Source of the DNA: Subsaxibacter sp. CAU 1640
GTDB taxonomy: Bacteria > Bacteroidota > Bacteroidia > Flavobacteriales > Flavobacteriaceae
Assembly (NCBI RefSeq): GCF_023156585.1
Contig: NZ_JALNMI010000001.1
Location: forward strand, 372,001-436,000
DNA length: 64,000 nt
Reading direction: 5' to 3'
Shown here: positions 33,632 through 42,952 of the stretch, piece by piece
How positions within the stretch are numbered: the stretch's first letter is position 1
How the letters are laid out: each line of letters begins with the position of its first letter
Translations under genes and position numbers: made by a program
The notes under the pieces: generated by a model
The model's database searches: none
What the model was told of the DNA's origin: nothing
What the model saw: only the letters and a program-made list of their open reading frames with translations

Positions 33632-35017
33632 TTGAAGATACCCTTGTCTGAAGAAAACGAAAACATACAGTTTGAGCTTACGGACGACCTCATCGCGGAA
33701 GTAGAACAACTTATCGAACAAAAAAACGATAGGGAACTTCGAAAACTGCTAAAAGGTTTCCACTATGCCGATATTGCTGAAATTCTAGATGAAGTAAATC
33801 TGGAAGAGGCGATGTATGTCATCAAACTATTGGATTCCGAGACTACTTCAGATGTGTTGATGGAACTCGATGACGACAATCGAGAGAAAGTCCTTGAAAA
33901 TTTATCTGCAAAGGAAATTGCCGAAGAAATTGAAGAGCTGGATACAGATGATGCGGCTGATATCATTGCCGAGCTTTCCGAAGAACGTCAACGAGAGGTA
34001 ATTGGTCACATTGAAGACGAGGAGCACAAGGCAGAAATCACCGAGCTTTTACGCTATGACGAAGACACCGCTGGTGGATTGATGGCAAAAGAGCTTGTGA
34101 AAGTATTTGAAACCTGGACGGTTGCTGGTTGCTTACGTCGCATCAGAGGTCAGGCGAAAGATGTCACAAGAGTGCACTCTATCTACGTTGTCAATAAACA
34201 AAATAAACTGATTGGTCGCTTATCTCTAAAGGATTTGATTGTCGCCAAGAGCGATGAGAAAATCGCAGATATCTATATCAAAAATGTAGATTATGTTAAG
34301 GTGGATGAAGATCCGGAAGAAGTTGCAAAAGTGATGGCAAAATATGACTTGGAAGCAATTCCTGTGGTGGATGATGAAATGACCTTGTTGGGTAGAATTA
34401 CCATCGATGATATCGTCGACGTTTTAAGAGAAGAAGCTGATAAAGATTATCAATTGGCAGCAGGTATTACTGGCGACGTTGAAGCCGATGACAGCATTTG
34501 GGAATTGACACGAGCACGTTTGCCTTGGCTGTTGATAGGAATGTTCGGAGGCATAGGAGCTGCAAGTATCATCAACGGATTTAGCGATGCGATGTTTAAA
34601 TTCCCTGCGTTATTGATGTTTGTCCCTTTAATTCAGGCGACAGCAGGTAATGTTGGTGTACAATCTTCAGCCATCGTGGTACAAGGTCTTGCCAATGATT
34701 CTATAGATGGCAATATTCTCAATCGTCTTTTGAAGGAATCACTATTAGGATTGGTAAATGGCTTGGCAATTGCCTGTATTGTGTTGCTTATTAGTCACTT
34801 TGCCTTTAATACAACCTATCTAGAGTCTTTGACCATTTGCGTAGCACTTATTGTCGTCATCATTATGGCTGCCTTGATAGGCACATTCATCCCAATATTT
34901 TTAGACAAAAGAGGCATCGATGCTGCCGTTGCTACAGGGCCATTTATCACTACCAGTAATGATGTGTTCGGTATTTTGATGTACTTTTTGATTGCAAAAC
35001 TGATTTTAGGATTTTAA
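33632..35017 (+). CDS. mgtE: Magnesium transporter MgtE
   Basis: 461 residues from TTG at 33632. The next in-frame ATG would remove part of the N domain. An acidic N-terminal superhelix (about 10-130) is followed by a CBS pair (about 135-260; VHSIYVVNKQNKLIGRLSLK, IPVVDDEMTLLGRITIDD) and five membrane helices with the pore signature FVPLIQATAGNVGVQSSAIV. The cytoplasmic N and CBS domains close the channel when internal Mg is high. It sits directly between rsmA and a hydroxyacid dehydrogenase (zero spacing to the next ATG). Confidence 0.95.
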   Translation: MKIPLSEENENIQFELTDDLIAEVEQLIEQKNDRELRKLLKGFHYADIAEILDEVNLEEAMYVIKLLDSETTSDVLMELDDDNREKVLENLSAKEIAEEIEELDTDDAADIIAELSEERQREVIGHIEDEEHKAEITELLRYDEDTAGGLMAKELVKVFETWTVAGCLRRIRGQAKDVTRVHSIYVVNKQNKLIGRLSLKDLIVAKSDEKIADIYIKNVDYVKVDEDPEEVAKVMAKYDLEAIPVVDDEMTLLGRITIDDIVDVLREEADKDYQLAAGITGDVEADDSIWELTRARLPWLLIGMFGGIGAASIINGFSDAMFKFPALLMFVPLIQATAGNVGVQSSAIVVQGLANDSIDGNILNRLLKESLLGLVNGLAIACIVLLISHFAFNTTYLESLTICVALIVVIIMAALIGTFIPIFLDKRGIDAAVATGPFITTSNDVFGILMYFLIAKLILGF

Positions 35018-35980
35018 ATGAAAATTCTTCACCTCGATACCAATCATCCTTTGTTGATTACCCAATTGAATGATTTGGGATTCACAAATGATGAAGATTA
35101 CACGTCTTCTAAAGAAATCATTGAATCCAAAATTTCACACTATGATGGCATCATCTTACGAAGCCGATTTTCTATTGACCAACAGTTTTTGAATACTGCA
35201 ACAAACTTGAGATTTATCGGAAGAGTTGGCGCAGGATTAGAGAATATCGATTGTGATTATGCAACTCAAAAAGGTATCAAACTCATAGCAGCGCCCGAAG
35301 GCAATCGAAATGCCGTGGGCGAACACGCCTTGGGAATGTTGCTTTCGCTCATCAACAAATTGAACAAGGCAGACTGCGAAGTGAGACAAGGACTTTGGCA
35401 ACGTGAAGCGAACAGAGGCATTGAATTGGATGGTAAAACCATTGGCCTTATTGGATATGGAAATATGGGCAAAGCTTTTGCGAAAAAGTTGAGAGGTTTT
35501 GATGTAGAGGTTTTGTGCTATGACATTAAATCTAATGTTGAAGATGGTAACGCCAAACAAGTATCTTTGGAAGAACTTCAAAAAAAGAGTGATGTTTTGA
35601 GCCTTCACACACCTCAAACGCCTCAAACTGTCGGTATGATCAATTCAAAATTCATCAATGATTTTAAAAAGCCGTTTTGGTTTATAAACACAGCACGTGG
35701 CAAAAGCGTCATCACCAATGATTTGGTTGCTGCGCTAAAATCTGGAAAAATTTTTGGTGCTGGACTTGATGTGTTGGAATACGAAAAGTCATCTTTTGAA
35801 GATATGTTTAAAATGGATGCCACATCGAGCGCAGTCGAGATGCCAGAAGCGTTTGACTACCTCATCAAAGCTGATAATGTTTTGTTGACACCTCACGTTG
35901 CTGGCTGGACCGTTGAAAGCAAAGAAAAATTGGCACAAACGATTGTCGATAAAATAAAGGCTGAATTTTATAATTCGTAG
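35018..35980 (+). CDS. D-isomer-specific 2-hydroxyacid dehydrogenase
   Basis: 320 residues. NAD-binding motif TIGLIGYGNMGKAFAKKLRG. Catalytic residues are recognisable as R in NTARGKSV, E in LDVLEYE and H in LLTPHVAGWTVES. The closest known type is phosphoglycerate dehydrogenase-like, but without a C-terminal ACT domain, so the exact substrate is open. It starts immediately after the mgtE stop. Confidence 0.9.
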   Translation: MKILHLDTNHPLLITQLNDLGFTNDEDYTSSKEIIESKISHYDGIILRSRFSIDQQFLNTATNLRFIGRVGAGLENIDCDYATQKGIKLIAAPEGNRNAVGEHALGMLLSLINKLNKADCEVRQGLWQREANRGIELDGKTIGLIGYGNMGKAFAKKLRGFDVEVLCYDIKSNVEDGNAKQVSLEELQKKSDVLSLHTPQTPQTVGMINSKFINDFKKPFWFINTARGKSVITNDLVAALKSGKIFGAGLDVLEYEKSSFEDMFKMDATSSAVEMPEAFDYLIKADNVLLTPHVAGWTVESKEKLAQTIVDKIKAEFYNS

Positions 35981-35983
35981 ATT

Positions 35984-36394
35984 TTGAAAAAAACTATTTT
36001 GGTTTTCGGATTGCTCATTCTGGCCATTCTGCTGCTGTTTCAATTGAGCAAATATTCTATGGTTTCTGGAGCTCTAGATGTGGAAATCATCGTAGCCATT
36101 ATTGCAATTGTTTTCTTCATTGTCGGAGTTTTCATCAACAAAAAAAGTCTTCATAAACCAGTCAATACTACCACTGAAATTGACCATCAAAAAATCAAGG
36201 AACTCGATATCAGCTCTCGGGAGTACGAAGTGCTTCAAGAAATCGCTTCGGGATTATCCAACAAAGAGATTGCGGACAAATTATTTTTATCTGAAAGCAC
36301 CATCAAAACGCACGTTTCAAATCTGCTGGTGAAGCTAAATGCCAAACGTCGTACCCAAGCAGTACAAATTGCACAAGAACTCAACATACTCTAA
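35984..36394 (+). CDS. Membrane-anchored LuxR-type HTH regulator
   Basis: 136 residues from TTG at 35984, 3 bp after the dehydrogenase stop. Two N-terminal membrane helices (TILVFGLLILAILLLFQL and VEIIVAIIAIVFFIVGVFI) are followed by a short linker and a complete GerE/LuxR helix-turn-helix (SREYEVLQEIASGLSNKEIA, LFLSESTIKTHVSNLLVKLN). No receiver domain. The HTH is held at the inner membrane, an unusual design for a DNA-binding protein. It probably regulates nearby genes: GTACTTT elements repeat in the spacer before the VOC operon. Confidence 0.88.
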   Translation: MKKTILVFGLLILAILLLFQLSKYSMVSGALDVEIIVAIIAIVFFIVGVFINKKSLHKPVNTTTEIDHQKIKELDISSREYEVLQEIASGLSNKEIADKLFLSESTIKTHVSNLLVKLNAKRRTQAVQIAQELNIL

Positions 36395-36400
36395 AAATTA

Positions 36401-36474
36401 GTACTTTTAGACGAAAGTACGAGGGGTTTGGTACTTTAGTATGAGTGTCTATTCTACGCTTGTCTGTACTTTTG
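36401..36474 (+). promoter_or_regulatory. GTACTTT repeats and promoter before the VOC operon
   Basis: GTACTTT at 36401, 36431 and 36466, plus its inverse AAAGTAC at 36414-36420. The last copy forms the -7-type box TACTTTTG (36467-36474), 29 bp before the first operon ATG. Confidence 0.45.
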
Positions 36475-36503
36475 ACATCACAATTAACTATAAAAACAAT
36501 TAG

Positions 36504-36875
36504 ATGAATTTAGGAGCATTTTCAATGAGTTTAAGCGTCAATGACCTTAAAGTCTCAAAAGAATTTTACGAAAATCTAGGATTTAACGTGTTTGCTGGAG
36601 CTATGGAACGCAACTACCTTATTATGAAAAATGGCAATGCGTTGATAGGGCTTTTTCAAGGGATGTTTGAAAATAACATTTTGACTTTTAATCCAGGTTG
36701 GGATGAAAACGCTGATCCTTTGGAGTCATTTACTGATGTTAGGGATATTCAAAAACATTTGAAGTCGAAACATATTGAGTTGACCTCTGAAGCAGATGAA
36801 AGCACTTCAGGACCTGCAAGCCTTGTAGTGATGGATCCTGATGGTAATGCTATTTTAATCGACCAGCACGTTTAA
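36504..36875 (+). CDS. VOC (glyoxalase/bleomycin-resistance fold) protein
   Basis: 123 residues in the two-beta-alpha-beta-beta-beta layout of VOC proteins: SMSLSVNDLKVSKEFYENLG at the start and VVMDPDGNAILIDQHV at the end. The metal-ligand glutamate of glyoxalase I is not obvious. The substrate is unknown. It is first in a four-gene forward run with DUF4199, DUF1801 and a second VOC gene. Confidence 0.85.
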   Translation: MNLGAFSMSLSVNDLKVSKEFYENLGFNVFAGAMERNYLIMKNGNALIGLFQGMFENNILTFNPGWDENADPLESFTDVRDIQKHLKSKHIELTSEADESTSGPASLVVMDPDGNAILIDQHV

Positions 36876-36892
36876 TATAAAAAATCTGAAAA

Positions 36893-37402
36893 ATGAAACA
36901 AACTGTTTTAAAATATGGTGGTTATGGCTTACTCACAGCTGCCGCTTTGTTCTTGTTATCCTTGACCTTCGGAAAAGGATTAAGTTATTCGGCACAAGAA
37001 GTTTTAGGCTACACGTCTATGATTGTATCGCTTTTGTTTATTTTTTTTGGCATCAAGCATTACAGAGATAATGTAAACAATGGTGAGGTCAGTTTTGGGA
37101 AAGCGCTTCTCATTGGATTGTTGATTTCGGCTTTGACAGGCCTGGGAATTGCAATTGTCGATTATCTTTACACAACCGTCATCAATCCAGATTTCGCTTC
37201 AGAATATTTAGACACGATGCTGAAATCTCATGAAGCAATGTATTCTGGTGCAGAATTGGAAGCGAAAAAAGCTGAATTGACTCAACAAATGCAAGATTAT
37301 GGTGGCTCCGGATTTATGGCTGCCTTAATGTTTGTAACTGTTGTGTTGATTGGATTTGTAATCTCCTTGATATCTGGATTAATTCTACAACGTAAAAAAT
37401 AA
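36893..37402 (+). CDS. DUF4199 family membrane protein
   Basis: 169 residues with four membrane helices (ALFLLSLTF..., MIVSLLFIFFGIKHY, ALLIGLLISALTGLGIAIV, FMAALMFVTVVLIGFVISLI). The motif FFGIKHYRDNVNNGEVSFGKA is diagnostic of DUF4199, a Bacteroidetes inner membrane family of unknown function. It is 17 bp after the VOC gene. Confidence 0.88.
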   Translation: MKQTVLKYGGYGLLTAAALFLLSLTFGKGLSYSAQEVLGYTSMIVSLLFIFFGIKHYRDNVNNGEVSFGKALLIGLLISALTGLGIAIVDYLYTTVINPDFASEYLDTMLKSHEAMYSGAELEAKKAELTQQMQDYGGSGFMAALMFVTVVLIGFVISLISGLILQRKK

Positions 37403-37407
37403 CCATT

Positions 37408-37863
37408 ATGCAATATAAAGCTACTTCACCTGAAGATTACATCAGTCAGGTTCCTGAAGAACGTCAGGCAACGCTTAAAAAACTTCGTAAAACGGTAAAG
37501 GACAATTTGCCAAAAGGTTTTGAGGAAGGCATTCAATATGGAATGATTGGATATTTTGTGCCTCATAGCACTTATCCTGATGGTTATCACTGTACGCCTT
37601 CGGAACCTTTGCCATTTATGAGTTTTGCATCACAAAAAAATTCTGTGAATCTCTATCATAGTGGCATTTATGCCGTTCCTGAAATTCACGATTGGTTTGT
37701 AAGCGAATATCCGAAGCATTCCAAAAGAAAACTCGATATGGGAAAAAGTTGTATCCGTTTTAAAAATATGGATGACATTCCTTTTGATTTGATTGGCGAA
37801 TTGTGCAAAAAACTTACTGTCGATGAATGGATTGCTATTTATGAAAAAGCACTTAAAAAGTAA
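37408..37863 (+). CDS. DUF1801 family protein (YdhG-like)
   Basis: 151 residues. It starts YKATSPEDYISQVPEERQAT, then LKKLRKTVKDNLP and EEGIQYGMIGYFVP, the pattern of DUF1801, small soluble proteins of unknown biochemical role. It sits 5 bp after DUF4199 in the same operon. Confidence 0.87.
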   Translation: MQYKATSPEDYISQVPEERQATLKKLRKTVKDNLPKGFEEGIQYGMIGYFVPHSTYPDGYHCTPSEPLPFMSFASQKNSVNLYHSGIYAVPEIHDWFVSEYPKHSKRKLDMGKSCIRFKNMDDIPFDLIGELCKKLTVDEWIAIYEKALKK

Positions 37864-37880
37864 AGTTTAACTAAATAAGA

Positions 37881-37898
37881 TTCCCACTTTCGCGGGAA
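37881..37898. repeat. Short palindromic intergenic repeat
   Basis: TTCCCACTTTCGCGGGAA, a small hairpin before the second VOC gene. Its form matches TCCTGCCTTCGCAGGA at 53021-53036. Confidence 0.5.
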
Positions 37899-37904
37899 AT
37901 TAAT

Positions 37905-38291
37905 ATGAAAAAAAGAGTTACAGGAATTGGTGGCTTGTTCTTCAAGAGCAAAGACCCGAAAGCAGCAAAAGAATGGTACAAAAAACATTTGGGATTCAAT
38001 ACAGATGATTACGGTTGTACATTTTGGTGGAAAGACAAAGAAGGAAATGATTGCTCCACACAATGGAGTCCGTTTGCAGAAGACACCAAGTATTATGAAC
38101 CGTCAAAAAAAGACTTTATGTTTAATTATAGAGTCGAAAACCTAGAAGAACTTTTAAAAACTTTAAAGGAAGAAGGTGTCACAATCATTGATGAAATGCA
38201 AGAGTATGAGTACGGCAAATTCGGATGGATTATGGATAACGATGGCAATAAGATAGAGCTTTGGGAACCAGTTGATAAGGCCTTTTTGTAA
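37905..38291 (+). CDS. VOC family protein
   Basis: 128 residues of VOC fold: ITGIGGLFFKSKDPKAAKEW-like start (GIGGLFFKSKDPKAAKEWYK), YVENL-type centre (FNYRVENLEELLKTLKEEGV) and IMDNDGNKIELWEP end, where the E of IELWEP is the usual metal ligand. Proteins of this type are often annotated glyoxalase or bleomycin-resistance-like. Last gene of the run 36504-38291. Confidence 0.86.
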   Translation: MKKRVTGIGGLFFKSKDPKAAKEWYKKHLGFNTDDYGCTFWWKDKEGNDCSTQWSPFAEDTKYYEPSKKDFMFNYRVENLEELLKTLKEEGVTIIDEMQEYEYGKFGWIMDNDGNKIELWEPVDKAFL

Positions 38292-38342
38292 ACCAATTAT
38301 TTTTTTTACTACCTTTAGTCTCTAACCGTTAAAAAATTATAT

Positions 38343-38765
38343 ATGTCTGATAATAGAAATTTAGGCGACGATCTTGACGATATGTTGGATGACGCGAAAA
38401 AAGGTGCAAATGAATTTTCTGAAGGTGCCAAACAAACTGCAAATGATTTTGAAAACCAAACTAACAATAATATGAACGACGGAAAAAATATAGCATTAAT
38501 TGCTCACATCACTTTAATTGGCTGGATCGTCGCACTTGTGATGAACAATAATTCAAAAAGCGAGTTTGCTTCATTCTACATAAGACAAATGTTAGGCCTA
38601 ATGATTATCGCATTTGTGTTAAGCTTTATCCCGTTTGTAGGTTGGATTCTAAACCTTGGAATGTTAATACTTTGGATTTTAAGCCTAATAGGAGCCGTAA
38701 ATGGTGAAAAGAAATTAACGCCTGGTCTTGGTGCTTACTTTCAAGACTGGTTTAAATCACTATAA
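38343..38765 (+). CDS. DUF4870-like membrane protein
   Basis: 140 residues. A polar, acidic N-terminal 45 residues (DDLDDMLDDAKKGANEFSEG) precede three hydrophobic helices (ALIAHITLIGWIVALVM, LGLMIIAFVLSFIPFVGWIL, MLILWILSLIGAVNG). The SEFASFYIRQMLGLMII block matches the DUF4870/Tic20-like group. Function unknown. Single gene with its own spacer. Confidence 0.82.
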   Translation: MSDNRNLGDDLDDMLDDAKKGANEFSEGAKQTANDFENQTNNNMNDGKNIALIAHITLIGWIVALVMNNNSKSEFASFYIRQMLGLMIIAFVLSFIPFVGWILNLGMLILWILSLIGAVNGEKKLTPGLGAYFQDWFKSL

Positions 38766-38826
38766 AAATTAAGAAAACACCAAGTTATTCAGACTTGGCG
38801 TTATTTCATTATACTTAAACTCAATA

Positions 38827-39858
38827 TCAATCAGTTGATGTTTTATCCATCAATTGATAATCAAACGGCATCGCGTCTCCCAAACGTTGTGTACCCAAAT
38901 CGCCACTAAAAAGAACATTTTCTATAGGCGCGTAATTGCCATATTGATCGATTACGAAGCTTTCCCCTAAAAGCTCAATCTTTGATTGTCTCTTTTTGTC
39001 AAATAAAATATTCAGTTGTTTTGAAATTGATATTTTCACATTTTTGCTATCCTCAATGCTATCAACTTGGATAAACTTATAGGGAGGCACTTCAAAACTC
39101 TTGTCAAAAATTTTATAACCATCTTCCTTCAATCTCTTGTGTGAAAGCGACCTCATAAAATGCATATGCGAGCCTTCATAAGTTCTTTCTCTTTGCTTTA
39201 CGGTCTTTTTACTTTGCAACGTATCTTGGTCTGTGTAAAAACTGGTTCCTAAATATGTAACCGAATGTGTTTTGAAATAATTCCCAAGCAAATCGACGTA
39301 GCTGTAATTAATAACAAAATCTTGCAATTCAAAACTGATTAGATATTTCAAATTGTCATTCTCAACCATAATAGGCCTACGAGCACTTGCCGTCAATTGT
39401 TTCTTCTTTTGATTGTAGCGCAGGTTCAGGTCAGATTCATTTAAAATCCTACACGATCTGCCATTCTCTGTAACACCCAAAAATTCCCTCCTAAACTGTT
39501 TAAGCTTTTCGGCTTTTGACATACCATCATCGGTAGAAATAACAACTTCTTCAAGCGTATTGACATCTTCTGCCATCATCACTTTATAAAACTGATCTGG
39601 ATTATAAGAGTTTACCACCACTCTTTGATAACCCATAAAGGAAATAATCAAAGGCGAAGTCACACCTTCCACCAACGTAATTTTAAAATTACCTTCAGAA
39701 TTACTTGATGTTCCTTTAGTTGTTCCATCAAAATAAATGGCAGCACTTTCTATGGGAAGATTGGTTTTGGCATCCAAAACAATACCTTTTAAGGTTTGAG
39801 ATTGAAGTAAACAAACGGTAGAAAAAACTATAAAGAAAAGCAGATACCGTTTAATCAT
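38827..39858 (-). CDS. Carboxypeptidase-D regulatory-like domain outer protein
   Basis: 343 residues from the ATG at 39858; an in-frame ATG 5 codons earlier is possible. Signal peptide (YLLFFIVFSTVCLLQSQ), then a CarboxypepD_reg-like beta domain (LKGIVLDAKTNLPIESAAIY to FMGYQRVVV). The remaining 230 residues are conserved in flavobacterial relatives but of no known function. The start overlaps the stop of the acyltransferase gene by 8 bp, so the two are co-translated. Confidence 0.85.
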   Translation of the reverse strand: MIKRYLLFFIVFSTVCLLQSQTLKGIVLDAKTNLPIESAAIYFDGTTKGTSSNSEGNFKITLVEGVTSPLIISFMGYQRVVVNSYNPDQFYKVMMAEDVNTLEEVVISTDDGMSKAEKLKQFRREFLGVTENGRSCRILNESDLNLRYNQKKKQLTASARRPIMVENDNLKYLISFELQDFVINYSYVDLLGNYFKTHSVTYLGTSFYTDQDTLQSKKTVKQRERTYEGSHMHFMRSLSHKRLKEDGYKIFDKSFEVPPYKFIQVDSIEDSKNVKISISKQLNILFDKKRQSKIELLGESFVIDQYGNYAPIENVLFSGDLGTQRLGDAMPFDYQLMDKTSTD

Positions 39859-41680
39859 TGCCATTATCAGCAAATTTACGTTCCATTTCTGCCTGAAACT
39901 CTTCCAAGACTGGTTTTACGGTACTTTCCGGTAAATCTGCTATGCGAATGTACATCAAACCATCAACAGCATTGTTAAATAACGGATCGACGTTAAAAGC
40001 AATCACTTTTGCGTTTTGCTTGATATATTTTTTGATCAAAACAGGCAGACGTAGAGTTCCTGGCTCCAGTTCATCAATGATTTTATCAAATTTCATCAAG
40101 TCGGCTTCTGTTTCATCAAACACAAAATCTTTGTCAGCATCCTTCAGTTTTACTTTGAATTCTTTCTTCGGATGCACATATTGCGCCACATAAGGGTCGT
40201 AATAGTTTGATTTCATAAACTCAATCATCAGCGATTTTGAGAAATTCGTGAATTTATCACTGATGGTGACACCGCCTATCAAATATTTATGCTCTGGATA
40301 GCGAAGCGTGGTATGAACAATGCCTTTCCAAAGTAAAAATAAAGGCATAGGCTTTTGCTGATATTCACTGATTATGAAAGCACGTCCCATCTCAATGGAT
40401 TCGCTCATCATTTTATAAAGTTCCGGCTCAAACCTAAATAAATCTTGCAGGTAAAAACCATCGATGCCATATTTAGAAAAAATCTTGGAGCCCAAGCCCA
40501 TTCGATAGGCACCAGCCAGTTTATTGGTGTCATTATCCCATAGAAACATATGATGGTAATAATTATCAAAACCATCCAAATCGATGGCTTCATTCGTTCC
40601 TTCGCCAACTTCTCTAAATGTTATTTCGCGCAATCGACCTATCTCGCGTAGAATATTTGGGATGGCTTTAGAATCCGTCAAGAAAACTTCGTAGTTCTTG
40701 CTTTCGAGTAACCTGCAGTCCGTTTTTCTCAACTGATCTACCTCCTTCTTCATCAAATCGACACTTACAGGAGTTACGATGTTTTTAACAGGTTTGGGAA
40801 CCTTCAATGTTGATGAAATGGAACTCAAAACATTTCCTTTTTGATCAAAGGAATTGGATAGCATATAAGTTTTCTTTCTTAAAAATTCTGAAAACTCCTG
40901 CAACGTTTTTTGCTCTTTTTGGTCTGCAACAGAAAGCGGTCTTCCAATGCGTACCTTGATGACTCTTCGCTTTTGCGTCAACAATTCTGAAGGCAATTTT
41001 GCAGTCCTGAACGTATCGCTAATTTTTGAAAGTTTATAGAATAACTTGCTGTTTTTTGCGTGAAAATAGATAGGAACCACCGGCACTTCAGCCTTTTGAA
41101 CCAATTTCATAGCTGCTTCTTCCCAAGGCCTGTCTATGACCAATTTGCCATCGCGATAAGTCGATACTTCTCCTGCAGGAAAAATTCCCAGAGGATAACC
41201 ATCCCGCAAGTGTGTAATGGCGCTTTTGAAACCAGCGATGCTAGACTTTGCATCTTTATGCTCCTCAAACGGATTCACCGCTAAAATGTATGGCTTCATT
41301 GGTTCAATACGATGCAGGAGAAAGTTGGCCATAATCTTGAAATCTGGCCGTTGTTGCAGCATCAATTTCAATAATAAAATACCATCAATACCTCCAAGTG
41401 GATGATTGGAAATGGTAATATAAGCACCATCTTTTGGCAATCGTTTAAAGTCTTCTTCGGGAATTTCAAACTTGATTTGGAAATCATCTAAAATAGCATC
41501 CAGAAATTCAACGTTGCTTAAATGCTTGTTACGATTGTAGATTTTATTGAGCGTAGAAATCTTTAGGACTTTCATAAGTAACCATCCCGTAAAAGTTCCA
41601 AAAATGCCATACTTATCCGCATTGATGGCTTTTGCCACTTCTTTGGCTGTTACTAATCCAGTTTCTGGTGGTTTGGTCAT
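39851..41680 (-). CDS. olsF: Bifunctional acyltransferase, ornithine-lipid synthase (OlsF type)
   Basis: 609 residues. The N-terminal half is a PlsC-type acyltransferase with the HX4D motif in ISNHPLGGIDGILLLKLM and GIFPAGEVSTY. The C-terminal half (about 320-570) is a GNAT/hemolysin-like N-acyltransferase (LREITFREVGEGTNEAIDLD, LFRFEPELYKMMSESIEMGR). This fusion is the architecture of OlsF, shown in Flavobacterium johnsoniae and Serratia to make ornithine lipid by N- and O-acylation of ornithine. Substrate use here is inferred. It is the first gene of a two-gene reverse operon. Confidence 0.8.
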   Translation of the reverse strand: MTKPPETGLVTAKEVAKAINADKYGIFGTFTGWLLMKVLKISTLNKIYNRNKHLSNVEFLDAILDDFQIKFEIPEEDFKRLPKDGAYITISNHPLGGIDGILLLKLMLQQRPDFKIMANFLLHRIEPMKPYILAVNPFEEHKDAKSSIAGFKSAITHLRDGYPLGIFPAGEVSTYRDGKLVIDRPWEEAAMKLVQKAEVPVVPIYFHAKNSKLFYKLSKISDTFRTAKLPSELLTQKRRVIKVRIGRPLSVADQKEQKTLQEFSEFLRKKTYMLSNSFDQKGNVLSSISSTLKVPKPVKNIVTPVSVDLMKKEVDQLRKTDCRLLESKNYEVFLTDSKAIPNILREIGRLREITFREVGEGTNEAIDLDGFDNYYHHMFLWDNDTNKLAGAYRMGLGSKIFSKYGIDGFYLQDLFRFEPELYKMMSESIEMGRAFIISEYQQKPMPLFLLWKGIVHTTLRYPEHKYLIGGVTISDKFTNFSKSLMIEFMKSNYYDPYVAQYVHPKKEFKVKLKDADKDFVFDETEADLMKFDKIIDELEPGTLRLPVLIKKYIKQNAKVIAFNVDPLFNNAVDGLMYIRIADLPESTVKPVLEEFQAEMERKFADNGND

Positions 41681-41701
41681 ACCTACAAAAATAATAAAAT
41701 G

Positions 41702-42952
41702 TTAGTTAGTAACCATCTGTACCGTTTCTTGCGTCAATTGCTTCAAAAGCACGTTCTTTCCGTCTTCCAAATCATTTATGGCCTCATTGGTGTAATGACG
41801 AACGGTGTACAAAGAAACGTTCTCATAGCAAGTGACTTTGAATTTGGCCTTCAGGTGTTGCAACAACTTTTCAAGGTTGTTATAGATATTATCTACACAA
41901 ACCGAAAAACTGATGGCAGAATTCTGAATGACATCGACTTTCATCTTATACAAATGCAACAAACTGAAAATTTCGCTGATGTTTTCTTCTACAATGTAGG
42001 AAAAATCTAAAGAAGATAATGAGATCAACACCTGTCCTTTTTTGACAATAAAACAAGGAATATTGGGCTCAATTTTCTTACCTCGCCCTACCATAGTTCC
42101 CAGTTGTTCCGGATTCACAAATGATTTGACAAACAACGGAATTTCCTTGGCTTGCAAGGGCTGCAATGTTTTCGGGTGAATGACCGAAGCGCCATAGAAT
42201 GCCAACTCAATAGCTTCACTGTAAGAAATCTGATTGAGCAATTGTGCATTTTCAAAATAGCGTGGATCAGCATTCAACACACCTGGAACATCTTTCCAGA
42301 TGGTTACACTTTCGGCATTCAAACAATAGGCAAAAATAGCAGCAGTATAATCACTACCTTCTCGTCCCAAAGTGGTCATAAAATTATTGGCATCACTACC
42401 TATAAATCCTTGTGTGATGTTGAGTCGCTTTTTATCAAAGTTTGCACTGATTTGCTCTTGCGTACCTTCCCAATTGATATTGGCTCTACGGTAATAATTA
42501 TCTGTTTTGATGAAATCGCGCGCATCAATCCAATGATTTGAAAGGCCAATTTCATTGAGATAATGACTCACAATCACAGTCGAAACCAACTCACCAAAAC
42601 CAATAGTTTGGTCATACACAAAGTTATAATCGGGTGATTTGTTTCTATCAAAAAAACTCTTCAATTCATCAAACAATTCTGATGTTTTCTGAAAAACAGG
42701 ATGTCTCTCATTATCAAAAAGCTCAAGCAGTATTTCATTGTGATACTTCTTGACATCTTGAAGAGAGCTTTGTAATTCACTTTTATTGTTGAAATAATTA
42801 TCAATCACAACCTCAATGGCATTGGTAGTTTTACCCATAGCCGAAATCACAATCAGTGTGTCCTGATAGCCTACTTTTTGAAGTACATTCGCAACATTTT
42901 TTACACCCTTGGCATCCTTTACCGATGCACCACCAAATTTGAATACTTGCAT
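41702..42952 (-). CDS. Aspartate kinase (monofunctional)
   Basis: 416 residues. It starts MQVFKFGGASVKDAKGVKNV, the nucleotide-binding KFGGxS motif, and has TLGREGSDYTAAIFAY (aspartate/ATP site) and YGASVIHPKTLQPL. The C-terminal 120 residues form ACT regulatory domains that usually sense lysine or threonine. It catalyses the first step of lysine, threonine and methionine synthesis. It abuts the GNAT gene upstream with no spacer, so the pair is co-transcribed. Confidence 0.93.
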   Translation of the reverse strand: MQVFKFGGASVKDAKGVKNVANVLQKVGYQDTLIVISAMGKTTNAIEVVIDNYFNNKSELQSSLQDVKKYHNEILLELFDNERHPVFQKTSELFDELKSFFDRNKSPDYNFVYDQTIGFGELVSTVIVSHYLNEIGLSNHWIDARDFIKTDNYYRRANINWEGTQEQISANFDKKRLNITQGFIGSDANNFMTTLGREGSDYTAAIFAYCLNAESVTIWKDVPGVLNADPRYFENAQLLNQISYSEAIELAFYGASVIHPKTLQPLQAKEIPLFVKSFVNPEQLGTMVGRGKKIEPNIPCFIVKKGQVLISLSSLDFSYIVEENISEIFSLLHLYKMKVDVIQNSAISFSVCVDNIYNNLEKLLQHLKAKFKVTCYENVSLYTVRHYTNEAINDLEDGKNVLLKQLTQETVQMVTN

